This document shows positions 1-9,068 of a DNA stretch of 64,000 nt, in pieces. Source of the stretch: Streptomyces sp. NBC_01317 (GTDB taxonomy: Bacteria; Actinomycetota; Actinomycetes; Streptomycetales; Streptomycetaceae); NCBI RefSeq assembly GCF_035961655.1, contig NZ_CP108393.1, positions 7,525,501 through 7,589,500 on the forward strand, written 5' to 3'. Within the stretch, counting starts at the first letter, position 1. Each line of letters begins with the position of its first letter. The position numbers were made by a program, and so were the translations under genes. Under the pieces are notes generated by a model. That model was not told where the DNA came from, did no database searches, and saw only the letters and a program-made list of their open reading frames with translations.

Positions 1-2
1 TG

Positions 3-524
3 CCGCAGTCACCCCGCTACGTGCCGCTCGACGAGGAACACCCCGTCCTCGTCCAGGACCCGTACGGCCTCTCGAAGATCGTGCTGGAGGAGACGGCCCG
101 CGCCACCCACCGGCGCCACGGCACCGACATCGTCTGCATGCGCTTCCCCTTCACCGGCACCGGCGAACGCCTCACCCGCCAGCTCGCCGCCGTACGGGAG
201 GACCCGGCCGCCCACCGGATGGACCTCTGGGGCTGGCTGGACACCCGGGACGCGGCCGCCGCGATCCGCCGCGCGCTCCACGCCGAGCTGCGCGGCTGCC
301 ACATTCTCAACGTCGCCGCACCCGACACGTCATCCCCACTGACGACGGCGGCGCTGATGCAGGAGTACCACCCCGGTGTACCTGTCCTCGCCGAACTGGA
401 CGAGCACACCTCGCTGTTCGACAGCACGGCCTGCGCCCGGCTGCTGGGGTACGTCCCCCGGTTCGGCTGGCGCGCCGGTCCTTCCTCCCCCACCGAAGAG
501 ACCATCCCCAGAGGAGATACCTGA
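3..524 (+). CDS. NAD-dependent epimerase/dehydratase-like protein, 5' partial
   Basis: The reading frame is open to the left edge, so the N-terminal Rossmann half lies outside the window; an internal GTG at 21 is unlikely to be the start because the frame continues upstream with sensible residues. What remains (about 173 residues) is the C-terminal half of an extended short-chain dehydrogenase. The YxxxK catalytic pair is seen in DPYGLSK, followed by CMRFPFTGTGE, a typical post-Rossmann strand, and a substrate-domain segment WGWLDTRDAAAAIRRAL. These proteins usually epimerise or dehydrate nucleotide sugars. It overlaps the next gene by 1 nt (TGATG), so it is probably co-transcribed and translationally coupled with the secreted glycosidase genes. 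The substrate is unknown. Confidence 0.8.
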   Translation, partial: PQSPRYVPLDEEHPVLVQDPYGLSKIVLEETARATHRRHGTDIVCMRFPFTGTGERLTRQLAAVREDPAAHRMDLWGWLDTRDAAAAIRRALHAELRGCHILNVAAPDTSSPLTTAALMQEYHPGVPVLAELDEHTSLFDSTACARLLGYVPRFGWRAGPSSPTEETIPRGDT

Positions 525-1630
525 TGTCTGCCACCCCACGTCGCAGGCTTTCGCCCACCCGCAGGACCTTTCTCGCCGGCGCCGCCGCGGCCGGAGCCAC
601 CGTCCTCGGCGTCCCCACCGCCGGGGCCGCCGGGTCCGTGACGGCCGCCGCCGCCGCGCTCAGCACCAACGTCCACATCTTCTACTACCCGTGGTACGGC
701 TCCCCGAAGGTCCACGGCTCCTGGCGCCACTGGCAGCAGGGCAACCTCACCCCGCCGAACGCCGTGTCCTCCGACTTCTACCCGAAGCTCGGCGCGTACG
801 ACTCCGGGGACCGCGCCGGAGCCGTCGACCAGCACATGCGGTGGATGCGCGCCGCCGGCACCGGAGTGCTCGTCACCAGCTGGTGGGGGCGCGGCAGTTA
901 CGAGGAGTCGCTGTCCCGGGTCGTCCTGGACGCCGCCGCGGCGGCCGGGCTCAAGGTCGCCTGGCACATCGAACCGTACGGGGGCCGCACCGCCGCCTCC
1001 GTCGCGGACGACGTCCGCTACCTCGTCAACACCTACGGCGGCCACCCCGCGTACTACCGGGACGCCGCCCACGGCAACCGCAACGCCTTCTACGTCTTCC
1101 AGAGCCTCAACATCCCCGACTGGACGGCGATCGAGGCGGTCAAGAGCCTCGGCATCGTGCTCACCCAGACCACCGACACGTCCAAGGCCGCCCACTTCGG
1201 CGGGATGTACACGTACGACGGCATCGCCGCCGCCTCGCTGCCCAACTGGAGCGGCGTCGACCGCTTCTGCACCGCGAACGGCCTGGTCTGGTCGCCGTCC
1301 TTCGGCCCCGGGTACATCGACGACCGCGCCGTGCCCGGCAACACCACGCCGACCGTCGGGCGCGCGAACGGCACGACGTACGACCGGGTCTGGCAGCACA
1401 CCCTGACCAGCGGCGCCACCGGCAGGCCGCCGACCTGGGTCAGCATCACCTCGTTCAACGAGTGGCACGAGGGCAGCCAGATCGAGCCCGCCAGCGCCAC
1501 CCCGCCGTCCGTCCTCCCGTACCAGACGTACAACGGGGCGTACGGAAAGACCGGGGCCGCCGCCGAGACGGCGTACATCGACCGGACCCAGTACTGGGTC
1601 CAGCAGTACGTGGCCCAACGCCCCGCCTGA
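524..1630 (+). CDS. Secreted GH99-like glycoside hydrolase (endo-alpha-mannosidase fold)
   Basis: A 368-residue exported protein with a Tat-type signal peptide (SPTRRTFLAGAAAAGA, cleavage near residue 36). The mature part begins with a FYYPWYGSP strand and contains FNEWHEGSQIEP near the C terminus. The E-W-H-E block puts Glu313 and Glu316 three residues apart, as in the catalytic pair of GH99 endo-alpha-1,2-mannosidase/mannanase (Glu333/Glu336 in the Bacteroides enzyme), so catalytic competence is likely. Length fits a single GH99 catalytic domain. The ATG overlaps the upstream stop codon and has a GAGGAG ribosome site at 511-516. It precedes a secreted beta-helix protein by 32 nt, so the pair probably attacks an extracellular or plant polysaccharide. 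GH99-like domains also occur in polysaccharide-assembly proteins, so the substrate is not settled. Confidence 0.8.
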   Translation: MSATPRRRLSPTRRTFLAGAAAAGATVLGVPTAGAAGSVTAAAAALSTNVHIFYYPWYGSPKVHGSWRHWQQGNLTPPNAVSSDFYPKLGAYDSGDRAGAVDQHMRWMRAAGTGVLVTSWWGRGSYEESLSRVVLDAAAAAGLKVAWHIEPYGGRTAASVADDVRYLVNTYGGHPAYYRDAAHGNRNAFYVFQSLNIPDWTAIEAVKSLGIVLTQTTDTSKAAHFGGMYTYDGIAAASLPNWSGVDRFCTANGLVWSPSFGPGYIDDRAVPGNTTPTVGRANGTTYDRVWQHTLTSGATGRPPTWVSITSFNEWHEGSQIEPASATPPSVLPYQTYNGAYGKTGAAAETAYIDRTQYWVQQYVAQRPA

Positions 1631-1662
1631 CGCCGCGCACGCCCCTGACCCCGGAGGTCGTC

Positions 1663-4600
1663 ATGTTCCGTCAGAGAGCCGCCCGCAACAGAGCCGTCCG
1701 GCGCAGATCTCCCCGGACACTCCCGCTGTTACTGCTCCTGATCATCGCGCTGATCGCGCCCACCGCCGCGACCGCCGCACCCCGCGCCGCAGGCCCCGAC
1801 ATGTACCCGCACGGTGTCGGTGCCGACCTCGGACCCACCCCCAAGACCCTCGGTGTCACCCCCACGGCGGGCGACGACCCGGCGGGCCTGGTCACCGGCG
1901 AGGCGGACGGCAGGACCTACTGGCAGACCGACCACGCGGCCGGCACCGGCCACCTGGACTTCGCCCTGGCCGCCGACTACCTCGCGCGGCTCACCTCCCC
2001 GACGGCCGTCTTCAGCGTCACCTACCGCGACACCGGCACGGGCGCCCTGGAACTGCGCCCGGCCGGCGGCGGCACACCCGCCCGCGCGGCCTTCACCGGC
2101 ACCGGCGCCTGGCGGACCAGCACCTTCGACATCACCACCGCCGACGCCAAGGCCGGTCCGCTGCGGCTCAGCGGGTCGGAGGGGGACAGTGCCCGGGACA
2201 TCACCGTCGCCGCCGTCCGTGTCGGCACCCCCGGCGCGTCCGTGGCGCTGGGCACCGCCGTACGGTCCGACGGCGTCAGCCCGCGCGCCGGTGACGCCTC
2301 CACCGGGCTCGTCACCGGCGAGCAGGACGGCCGCGGCTACTGGCGGACGAACCGCGCCGCGCCTGCCCCCGGCCTCAACTTCTTCTACATGAACGTCGCC
2401 GACACGTTCCTCTACAACACCACCGACACCGTCCTCGTCAGCGTCGACTACTTCGACGAGGGCAGCGGCGGCATCGCCCTGCACTACGACTCACCGGGCG
2501 ACACCATCCCCGACATGTTCAAGTCCTCCGAGGTCTTCACCTACGGCGACACCAAGACCTGGAAGACCCATACCTTCACGCTCGACGACGCCCTGATGAC
2601 CAACCGCTCCAACGGCTCCGACTTCCGCGTCCACACCGCCGATTCGGCCGCGGAACTCAAGGTCGCCGCCGTCCGGATCACCGTCATCCCGGCCGAACTC
2701 AAGCCCACCGAGGGCCTGGAACTCCTCATCTCCGAGGCACGGCGCGTCCACACGGCCGCCCGCGAGGGCACCAGGGACGGCCAGTTCCCGGCCGGCGCCA
2801 AGAACACCCTCGCCGCCGCGATCACCGCCGCCCAGCGGACCGCCGACGGCCAGGACACCACCGAGGCGCAGCTCAAGGCCGCACTGCTGACCCTCGACAC
2901 CGCGCTGCGTACCTTCCGCGGCTCGGCACTGACCACCAACCTCGCCCGTACGGCGAAGGTCACCGCGAGCAGTACCTCGGCGGGTTCGCCGCAGGCGGTG
3001 ACCGACGGCGACGCGGGCAACGGCTGGACGAGCGGCGAGGACGGCGCGGGCGCGTGGCTCCAGGCCGACCTCGGCAAGGCCCTCACGGTCAACGAGGTCA
3101 AAATCGCCTGGGGTTCGGCCTTCTCGCCCGACTACACCGTACAAGTCTCGCGGGACGGCAAGGACTTCACTACCGTGGGCCACAACGGGGCCATCGGCGG
3201 CAAGACGATCCGCACCGCCTTCGAGCCGCTGACGGCCCGTTACATCCGGCTGAACGTGACCGGCTACTCCGCCGGTTCGAAGAGCGTCACGGTCGGAGAG
3301 GTGGAGGTCCGGCGGCAGCGTACGGTCCGCCCCGAACCCCGTCTCGTCAAGACCGTCCACCCCGTCGAGTCGCCGGTCGTCGCCGACTTCGACGCCCGCG
3401 ACTACGGCGCCGACCCCAAGGGTGTCAAGGACTCCACCAAGGCGATCCAGCAGGCGCTGTACGACTGCTACGACGCGGGCGGTGGCACGGTCTGGCTGCC
3501 GTCCGGAACGTACCGCGTCACCACGTCCGTCGAGGTCCACTCCTTCTGCACCCTGCGCGGCGACCGGCGCGATCCCGATGTGGGCAGGGGGAGTTACGGC
3601 ACGGTCGTGTCGGCGGACTTCCCGCCCGGCGCCGACGGTCCCGTCCTCTTCCGGATCGGCGGCAGCGCCGGGGTCATGGGCATCACCACCTACTACCCCC
3701 GGCAGAACGCGGCCGACCCCGTGCCGTACAACTCCACCTTCGAGATCCCCGGCGACGCGTGGATCGGCAACGAGAACTACATGATGGCCACCGTCGCCGA
3801 CGTGACCATGCTCAACTCGTACCGGGGTGTGGGTGTCAGCACGATGCCCAACGACCAGGGCCTCGCGCCGAGCGCCGGGCAGGTCCACGAGTCGACCACC
3901 CTGCGGAACATCAAGGGCACGGTCCTCTCCGAGGGCTTCCGCGCCTACAACGGCGCCGACGTCGGCACGTGGGAGAACATCACCCTCGACAACGGCTACT
4001 GGGCGAAGGCACCGGCCGCGTACCACCCGCCGAAGCGTGCCGTGCTCGACACCTGGACCCGCGCCCACGGCACCGGCTTCGTCCTCGGTGACCTGGAGTG
4101 GGACCAGTTCTACCGGATCAAGGCGGCCGACTACCGGACCGGCATCCACATCGTGCCGGGCCAGCGGGCCTCCTTCACCGGCACCTTCCTCCAGGCCGAC
4201 ATCCGCCGTACGGACGTCGCCGTGGAGGCGGAGAGCTTCGACTCCCGCTGGGGGCTGTCGTTCGCGGCGAGCACCCTGGAGGGCAGCGAGGCGGCCGTAC
4301 GCAACAAGGCCCAGGCCTATGTGAAGCTGACGGACACCGACGTGACCGGTGAGGTCTCCGGCATCGTCCACCAGCTGGCGGGCGCCGTCCCGCGCTACGA
4401 ACAGACGGCGCTCCCCAAACCCGCCCGCGCGGCCCTGTACGACGTGACGAAGGCTCCCTTCGCCGCGCCCGCAGGGCACGGGATCCCGCCCACGCGCGAC
4501 GCCACCCCCCGGATCCAGCGGGCCCTGGACCGGGCAGGACGGGACGGTGGCGGCACGGTCTACCTGCCCGCCGGGTGGTACCGGATCGACAGCCACCTCC

Positions 4601-5637
4601 GGGTCCCCGCCGGGGTCGAGCTGCGCGGGGCCTCCGCCGTACCGAACCGCGATCTGAACGGTGCGAGCGGCGGCACGGTCCTGATGGCGTACGAGGGCAG
4701 GAACACCCCGAGCCCCGACACCGCCATCGCCCTGGTCACGCTCGGCGGGAAGAACGCGGGCGTGCGCGGGCTGCGCGTCCTGTACCCGGAGAACAACCCC
4801 GCCGAGACCGGGCCCGGCGAGGACGGCAGCCCCGTGCCGTACCCGTACGCCGTGCGCGGCGCCGGGACCGGCACGTACGCGATCGACCTCGGTCTGCCCA
4901 ACGCGTGGAACGGCATCGACATGGCCGCCCACCGCAACGACCGCTTCACCGTGCGCAAGCTGGCGGGCGCGGTCTTCAACCGGGCGATCAGCGTGGGGAA
5001 GAGCGACCGGGGCCGGATCGAAGGCGTGCTGAACAACGGCAACGCCGTCGGGCGCGTCGGGTACGCGCTGCCGAACTGGGTGCTGGAGAGCAACATCTTC
5101 GCGCAGGTCATCGACGATCCGATGCGGTTGCAGGCGCAGATCGTGACGGTCGACGGGGCCACCCGGCTGACGGTGTTCAACGCCTTCGCGTACGGCTTCC
5201 ACCACGGTCTGGTCGTCACGTCCGGTGACGTACGGGCCTTCAACCTGGGCACCGACAACCTCGGCGCCGACGGATTCACGGTGAAGGCGGACGGCGGGGA
5301 TGTCACCGCGGTCAACGTCATGCGCTACAACGGCGCCACCAGCAGCGGAAAGGCGAAGCTCTACAACGTCATGGCCATCAACATGGTCCAGCAGACGGTG
5401 GGCGCGACCGCCGAGCCCGCCGGGGCGGGGACCGTACGGCTCGGGGGCAACGAGTCCGAGCCGGGCCGCTACGAGAAGGGCAGTCAGGTGACCGCCACGG
5501 CGGTGCCGGCGGCCGGACAGCGGTTCGTCCGCTGGACCGTGAACGGCGAGGAGGTCCCCGGCGGCGCCGAGGTCACCCTCGACGTGACCGGTGACCTCGC
5601 GGTGACCGCGCACTTCGCGCCGGTGGCCGGGGAGTGA
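1663..5637 (+). CDS. Secreted multidomain protein with two pectate-lyase-superfamily beta-helix domains
   Basis: 1324 residues. In order: signal peptide (1-44, hydrophobic LPLLLLLIIALIAP), two repeated beta-sandwich-like segments (about 60-190 and 195-345, each with a GLVTGE-DGR-YW motif), an alpha-helical FIVAR-like segment (349-424), an F5/8-type C (CBM32-like) domain (425-550, NLARTAKVTASST), a pectate-lyase-superfamily domain (575-930, DYGADPKGVKDSTKAIQQAL, GGGTVWLPSGTY), a second copy (about 940-1265, IQRALDRAGRDGGGTVYLP) and an InlB-like divergent beta-repeat at the C terminus (1270-1324). It is probably a surface-binding polysaccharide lyase or glycosidase (GH55/PL-like helices); the exact reaction cannot be told. 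ATG has GGAGG at 1653-1657. Codon 23 (1729-1731) is the rare TTA, so translation may depend on bldA. A strong terminator follows. Confidence 0.85.
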   Translation: MFRQRAARNRAVRRRSPRTLPLLLLLIIALIAPTAATAAPRAAGPDMYPHGVGADLGPTPKTLGVTPTAGDDPAGLVTGEADGRTYWQTDHAAGTGHLDFALAADYLARLTSPTAVFSVTYRDTGTGALELRPAGGGTPARAAFTGTGAWRTSTFDITTADAKAGPLRLSGSEGDSARDITVAAVRVGTPGASVALGTAVRSDGVSPRAGDASTGLVTGEQDGRGYWRTNRAAPAPGLNFFYMNVADTFLYNTTDTVLVSVDYFDEGSGGIALHYDSPGDTIPDMFKSSEVFTYGDTKTWKTHTFTLDDALMTNRSNGSDFRVHTADSAAELKVAAVRITVIPAELKPTEGLELLISEARRVHTAAREGTRDGQFPAGAKNTLAAAITAAQRTADGQDTTEAQLKAALLTLDTALRTFRGSALTTNLARTAKVTASSTSAGSPQAVTDGDAGNGWTSGEDGAGAWLQADLGKALTVNEVKIAWGSAFSPDYTVQVSRDGKDFTTVGHNGAIGGKTIRTAFEPLTARYIRLNVTGYSAGSKSVTVGEVEVRRQRTVRPEPRLVKTVHPVESPVVADFDARDYGADPKGVKDSTKAIQQALYDCYDAGGGTVWLPSGTYRVTTSVEVHSFCTLRGDRRDPDVGRGSYGTVVSADFPPGADGPVLFRIGGSAGVMGITTYYPRQNAADPVPYNSTFEIPGDAWIGNENYMMATVADVTMLNSYRGVGVSTMPNDQGLAPSAGQVHESTTLRNIKGTVLSEGFRAYNGADVGTWENITLDNGYWAKAPAAYHPPKRAVLDTWTRAHGTGFVLGDLEWDQFYRIKAADYRTGIHIVPGQRASFTGTFLQADIRRTDVAVEAESFDSRWGLSFAASTLEGSEAAVRNKAQAYVKLTDTDVTGEVSGIVHQLAGAVPRYEQTALPKPARAALYDVTKAPFAAPAGHGIPPTRDATPRIQRALDRAGRDGGGTVYLPAGWYRIDSHLRVPAGVELRGASAVPNRDLNGASGGTVLMAYEGRNTPSPDTAIALVTLGGKNAGVRGLRVLYPENNPAETGPGEDGSPVPYPYAVRGAGTGTYAIDLGLPNAWNGIDMAAHRNDRFTVRKLAGAVFNRAISVGKSDRGRIEGVLNNGNAVGRVGYALPNWVLESNIFAQVIDDPMRLQAQIVTVDGATRLTVFNAFAYGFHHGLVVTSGDVRAFNLGTDNLGADGFTVKADGGDVTAVNVMRYNGATSSGKAKLYNVMAINMVQQTVGATAEPAGAGTVRLGGNESEPGRYEKGSQVTATAVPAAGQRFVRWTVNGEEVPGGAEVTLDVTGDLAVTAHFAPVAGE

Positions 5638-5642
5638 GCGGA

Positions 5643-5682
5643 CCGGCCGTTCCCCGCCCCTGACGGGGCGGGGAACGGCCGG
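5643..5682 (+). terminator. Perfect 18-bp stem-loop terminator
   Basis: Arms 5643-5660 and 5665-5682 are perfect reverse complements (18 bp, GC-rich) with a TGAC tetraloop, 5 nt after the stop of the beta-helix gene. There is no long T run, as is common for Streptomyces terminators. It closes the epimerase-GH99-lyase run. Confidence 0.8.
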
Positions 5683-5731
5683 GTTAGGGTGCGGACGTTC
5701 GACCCGCAGCACAGATACGGAGCACGTGCCC

Positions 5732-6265
5732 ATGGAAACCGCACCTCTCACCCACCGGGACGCCACGGCGTCCGACACCGAGAGCCTCGTCGCCCTCATA
5801 GAGTCGGCGTACCGGGGTGACAGCAGCCGGGCCGGGTGGACCACCGAGGCGGACATCCTCCACGGGCAGCGCACGGACCCGCAGGGGGTGCTCGCGGTGA
5901 TCGAGTCGACCGCGGGACGGCTGCTGGTCTTCGAGCGGGACGGCGAGACGGTCGCCTGCTGCCAGCTCGAACACCGGGGCGAGGTCGCCTACTTCGGGAT
6001 GTTCGCCGTCCGGCCCACCGCCCAGGGCGGCGGCCTCGGCAAGCAGGTCATGTCCGACGCCGAGCGGGTCGCCCAGGAGGCCTGGGGGGTGACCGAGATG
6101 CAGATGACGGTCATCTCGGTGCGCGAGGAACTCATCGCCTGGTACGAGCGGCGCGGCTACCGCCGTACGGGAAAGATGACACCGTTCCCGTACGGCGACG
6201 ACCGCTTCGGCATCCCGCAGCGGGACGACCTGGAGTTCGAGCTGCTGGTCAAGACGCTCGGCTGA
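5732..6265 (+). CDS. GNAT-family N-acetyltransferase
   Basis: 177 residues from ATG 5732, which lies 9 nt after GGAG (5719-5722); a GTG at 5726 in the same frame is too close to that site. The acetyl-CoA binding core is visible as FAVRPTAQGGGLGKQVMSDA (the R/Q-x-x-G-x-G/A loop) after a beta strand AYFGMFAV, with the C-terminal W-Y-E-R-R-G-Y-R-R-T-G strand typical of GNAT enzymes. The acceptor is unknown. It is isolated from the upstream operon by the terminator and converges on the LTA-synthase-like gene with 30 nt between stops. Confidence 0.8.
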   Translation: METAPLTHRDATASDTESLVALIESAYRGDSSRAGWTTEADILHGQRTDPQGVLAVIESTAGRLLVFERDGETVACCQLEHRGEVAYFGMFAVRPTAQGGGLGKQVMSDAERVAQEAWGVTEMQMTVISVREELIAWYERRGYRRTGKMTPFPYGDDRFGIPQRDDLEFELLVKTLG

Positions 6266-6295
6266 GCACACGCGCTCACAGCGCCCGCAGGACTC

Positions 6296-8128
6296 TCAGG
6301 GGGTCGGCGTCGAGCCGTACGCGGTCAGGAACCGGTCGCGGAACTGGTCCATCCGCCACACGGGCGCGTCGGGCCCCGGCTCGATCCCGTCCTGCCAGCC
6401 CCAGCCGGAGATCCGGTCGAGCACCTTCGGGTCGTGGGCGACCAGCGCGATCGGCACGTCACGCCCGAAGGCGTTGTGGGTGACCGTCGGGACGGGCTGG
6501 TGGTCGCCGAGGAAGACGAGCACGGTGTTCTTGTCGCCGTACTTGACCACGTAGTCGACCAGGTTGCTCACCGAGTACTCGACGGAGTGCGCGTACTCGG
6601 CGCGCACCTGCTTGGGGTCCTTCCACACCTCGGCGCGGGTCTTGCCCTCCGCCTTGATCCCCTCGTACACCGAGCCGTCCCCGACCTGGTTCCAGCCGAT
6701 CGTCTTCGGCAGCGGCGCCCACGGGTTGTGGCTGGAGACGAGGATGATCTCCGCCATCAGCGGCTCACGGTCTTTCTTGCCGTGCTCCAGCCGCTCGAAG
6801 GCCGACAGGCTGTACTGGTCGGGGATGGGCGACCAGCCGAACTTGGGCCCCTGGTAGCCGAGGTGGTCGGAGTCGTAGACGTGGTCGAGGCCGTAGAACT
6901 TCCCCTCCGGCCAGGACTGGGTCACCCCCGGCATGATGCCGACCGTCCGCCAGGCGTCGGTGCGCTTGAAGGCGCTGGTGAGGGACATCCGGTCGCTGGT
7001 GGTGATGGAGTCGTACCCCTGTTGGTTCTTGATCCACAGACCCGTGTTGAAGGTGGAGTGGGCGAGCCAGCTGCCGCCGCCGTACGTCGGGGAGGTGAGG
7101 AAGGCGCTGCGGGAGGAGAACCCGGCCTCGCGCAGCTTCTCCGTCCCCTTCGTCAGCATCGCCCCGACCTCCGACGACGTCTGCGGTTCCTCCAGCGCGT
7201 TGCGTCCGTAGCTCTCGATGAACGCGAAGATGACGTCCTTGCCGCGCAGCGCGGTCAGCAACTGGTCGGGCGGGGTGTCGGCGAAGGCGTCGACGGCGGC
7301 GGCCCTGGACAGCTCCCGCTGGTCCCGCCAGCTCTCGCCGACCAGCCGCGCGTGATGGTCGACCAGGGCGGCGGCGTTCCGGGCGGCGACGGGCGCGCCG
7401 GCGATCTGCGCGCCGAGGGCCGCGCAGGCGATCCAGGCGGTACCGAGCACGGCGGTGGTACGGAACGTTACGCCGCGGTGCCGTACCAGCGGGCCGCTCA
7501 GCCGGACGACCGCCAGTGTCATCAGGACGAGCACGGCCACCACGAGGACCACCACCCCGACCACGGCGCCGATCGCGGCGGCCCCGCCGACCGAGTCCCG
7601 GACGAACGCCTCGCCGTCGTCGAACAGGACCCAGTCGAGCCGCACGTCGAACGGCCGGTCGAAGTTCGAGTAGAAGCCCATGTCGAGGAAGTTGAGGAGG
7701 GTCAGCAGCCCGAGGCCGAGCCCGAACACAACCGCCGCCACCCGCCGCGGCCTCGGTGGCAGGACCACCAGAACGACCGCTCCGAGGACGCCTTCCACCG
7801 GAATGCGGCCGAACGCTCCGGGGGTGAGGCGGTCGAGATTGTTGGGCAGCAGCAGGGCGGTGAGCACCAGGAGGGCGGACAGGACGGTGAGGACCCGCGC
7901 CACGGCCGGGTGCCGGAACCACCGGCCGCCACCACCGCCGCCGGTGCCGTCCGGTGATGCCGGACCGTCACCGGTGGTGGTCGTGGGGGTGTCCGGCCGC
8001 TGACGGGAGTGCGTGAAGAGAGGCAACCCGGGGATCCTTCCGTGCGAGGCCCGCTGAGGGCGCGGCGGACCCGGTTCGGAAGTGGGGGCCGCCGTCAGGG
8101 GTACGGGCCGCCGGCGGTTTCGGTTCAA
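6296..8128 (-). CDS. LTA synthase/sulfatase-family membrane phosphoglycerol transferase
   Basis: 610 residues from TTG 8128, 16 nt after the stop of the phosphodiesterase gene; no ATG or well-placed GTG competes. A proline/glycine-rich cytoplasmic N terminus (1-75) is followed by about five membrane segments (80-260) and an extracellular alkaline-phosphatase-fold domain. Metal/catalytic landmarks of LtaS-type enzymes are present: Glu305 in FIESYGR, a PTYGGGSW segment at the position of the nucleophile loop, and GDHQP with Asp542-His543. Such enzymes move glycerol-phosphate from phosphatidylglycerol onto acceptors or polymerise it into teichoic-type chains. The nucleophile in LtaS is Thr; here the best candidates are Thr or Ser of TYGGGS. 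The operon partner is a glycerophosphodiesterase, consistent with glycerophosphate polymer metabolism. Confidence 0.82.
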   Translation of the reverse strand: MNRNRRRPVPLTAAPTSEPGPPRPQRASHGRIPGLPLFTHSRQRPDTPTTTTGDGPASPDGTGGGGGGRWFRHPAVARVLTVLSALLVLTALLLPNNLDRLTPGAFGRIPVEGVLGAVVLVVLPPRPRRVAAVVFGLGLGLLTLLNFLDMGFYSNFDRPFDVRLDWVLFDDGEAFVRDSVGGAAAIGAVVGVVVLVVAVLVLMTLAVVRLSGPLVRHRGVTFRTTAVLGTAWIACAALGAQIAGAPVAARNAAALVDHHARLVGESWRDQRELSRAAAVDAFADTPPDQLLTALRGKDVIFAFIESYGRNALEEPQTSSEVGAMLTKGTEKLREAGFSSRSAFLTSPTYGGGSWLAHSTFNTGLWIKNQQGYDSITTSDRMSLTSAFKRTDAWRTVGIMPGVTQSWPEGKFYGLDHVYDSDHLGYQGPKFGWSPIPDQYSLSAFERLEHGKKDREPLMAEIILVSSHNPWAPLPKTIGWNQVGDGSVYEGIKAEGKTRAEVWKDPKQVRAEYAHSVEYSVSNLVDYVVKYGDKNTVLVFLGDHQPVPTVTHNAFGRDVPIALVAHDPKVLDRISGWGWQDGIEPGPDAPVWRMDQFRDRFLTAYGSTPTP

Positions 8129-8144
8129 TCACCACGGATCCGAT

Positions 8145-8828
8145 TCAGGCGGTGGTACGCCCGATGCGCCGGATCTCCGGGAAGTCCGTGGTGACACCTG
8201 CCAGTCGGAACGCCCGCGCCAGGAGCAACTGCTCCTGCGTGTTGACCACCCAGCCGATCACCCGGATGCCCTCGGCGTGCGCGCGCTCGACGGTCTCCAG
8301 CGTGAGCCGGCGGATGTTCAGGGCCAGCGTGGCCGCGCCCACCGCCTTCGCCCGGTCGACCACGTCCGCGCCCCAGCGGCTGGCGATCAGCACGGTCCGT
8401 ACGCCCGGTACGAGCGCGGCGATCTCCGCGACCGCCTCGTCGTGGAACGACGACACCTCGACGCGCCCGGCCAGGTCCCGCCGGCGCATCACCCCGGCGA
8501 GCGCCCGCGCCGCCGCAGCGTCCTTGATCTCCGCCTGGAGCGGGGACCCCACCGCGTCCAGGACCTCCTCGAAGACGGGGATCCGCTCCCCGCCCCCGGC
8601 GTCCAGCTCGCGCAGCTCGGCGAGGGTCCGCTCGGCGATCGCGCCGGTGCCGTCGGTCGTACGGTCCACGTCCGTGTCGTGCATGACGACCAGGGCGCCG
8701 TCCTTGCTCAGGTGCAGGTCGAGTTCGAGGGCGTCCATGCCGGCCCGCTCGGCGTGCAGGAAGGAGCGCAGGGTGTTCTCCGGCTCGACCCCCATCACCC
8801 CGCGGTGGCCGATGATCTGGAAATTCAC
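8145..8828 (-). CDS. Glycerophosphodiester phosphodiesterase
   Basis: 227 residues from GTG 8828. The GDPD TIM-barrel signature is clear: GHRGVMGVEPENT near the N terminus, ELDLHLSKDG and VVMHDTDVDRTTDGTG, then EIKD in the middle. The family hydrolyses glycerophosphodiesters to glycerol-3-phosphate and an alcohol using Ca or Mg; no signal peptide is seen, so it should be cytosolic. It is the first gene of a two-gene operon with the LtaS-like protein (16-nt gap), suggesting recycling of glycerophosphate units, although GDPD enzymes often act simply on deacylated phospholipids. The open frame upstream of the GTG is antisense to the DUF6421 gene and was not used. Confidence 0.88.
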   Translation of the reverse strand: MNFQIIGHRGVMGVEPENTLRSFLHAERAGMDALELDLHLSKDGALVVMHDTDVDRTTDGTGAIAERTLAELRELDAGGGERIPVFEEVLDAVGSPLQAEIKDAAAARALAGVMRRRDLAGRVEVSSFHDEAVAEIAALVPGVRTVLIASRWGADVVDRAKAVGAATLALNIRRLTLETVERAHAEGIRVIGWVVNTQEQLLLARAFRLAGVTTDFPEIRRIGRTTA

Positions 8829-9068
8829 GGTCGTCTCGCTCCCGTCGACGGCGGCCGCCGCGCGGCGCGCGGTGCTCACGCGGCACGGCGGCAGCCTAGT
8901 GGTCCTGGGGCCGGCCGCGGGGCGTGCCGGTGCCGCGCCAGTGGCGGGCAGGAAAAACTGCGGCGACCATGGGGGTAGGGCAGGATAATTTCCCTTGGTT
9001 GCCTTGTATAGGAGAACTTCGCACATATACGCTGTCTTGACGCAAGATTCTCCTGTGGAGGAAGTGAC

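Noticed and set aside
376..1662. Upstream extension of the beta-helix protein frame to 376
   Set aside because: It overlaps the GH99 gene in another frame and is Arg-rich; ATG 1663 has GGAGG and begins a signal peptide.
2491..5874. 1127-residue open frame on the minus strand under the beta-helix gene
   Set aside because: Arg/Gly/Val/Asp-rich with no motif; it is the usual antisense frame produced by high GC. The plus frame has signal peptide, domains and a ribosome site.
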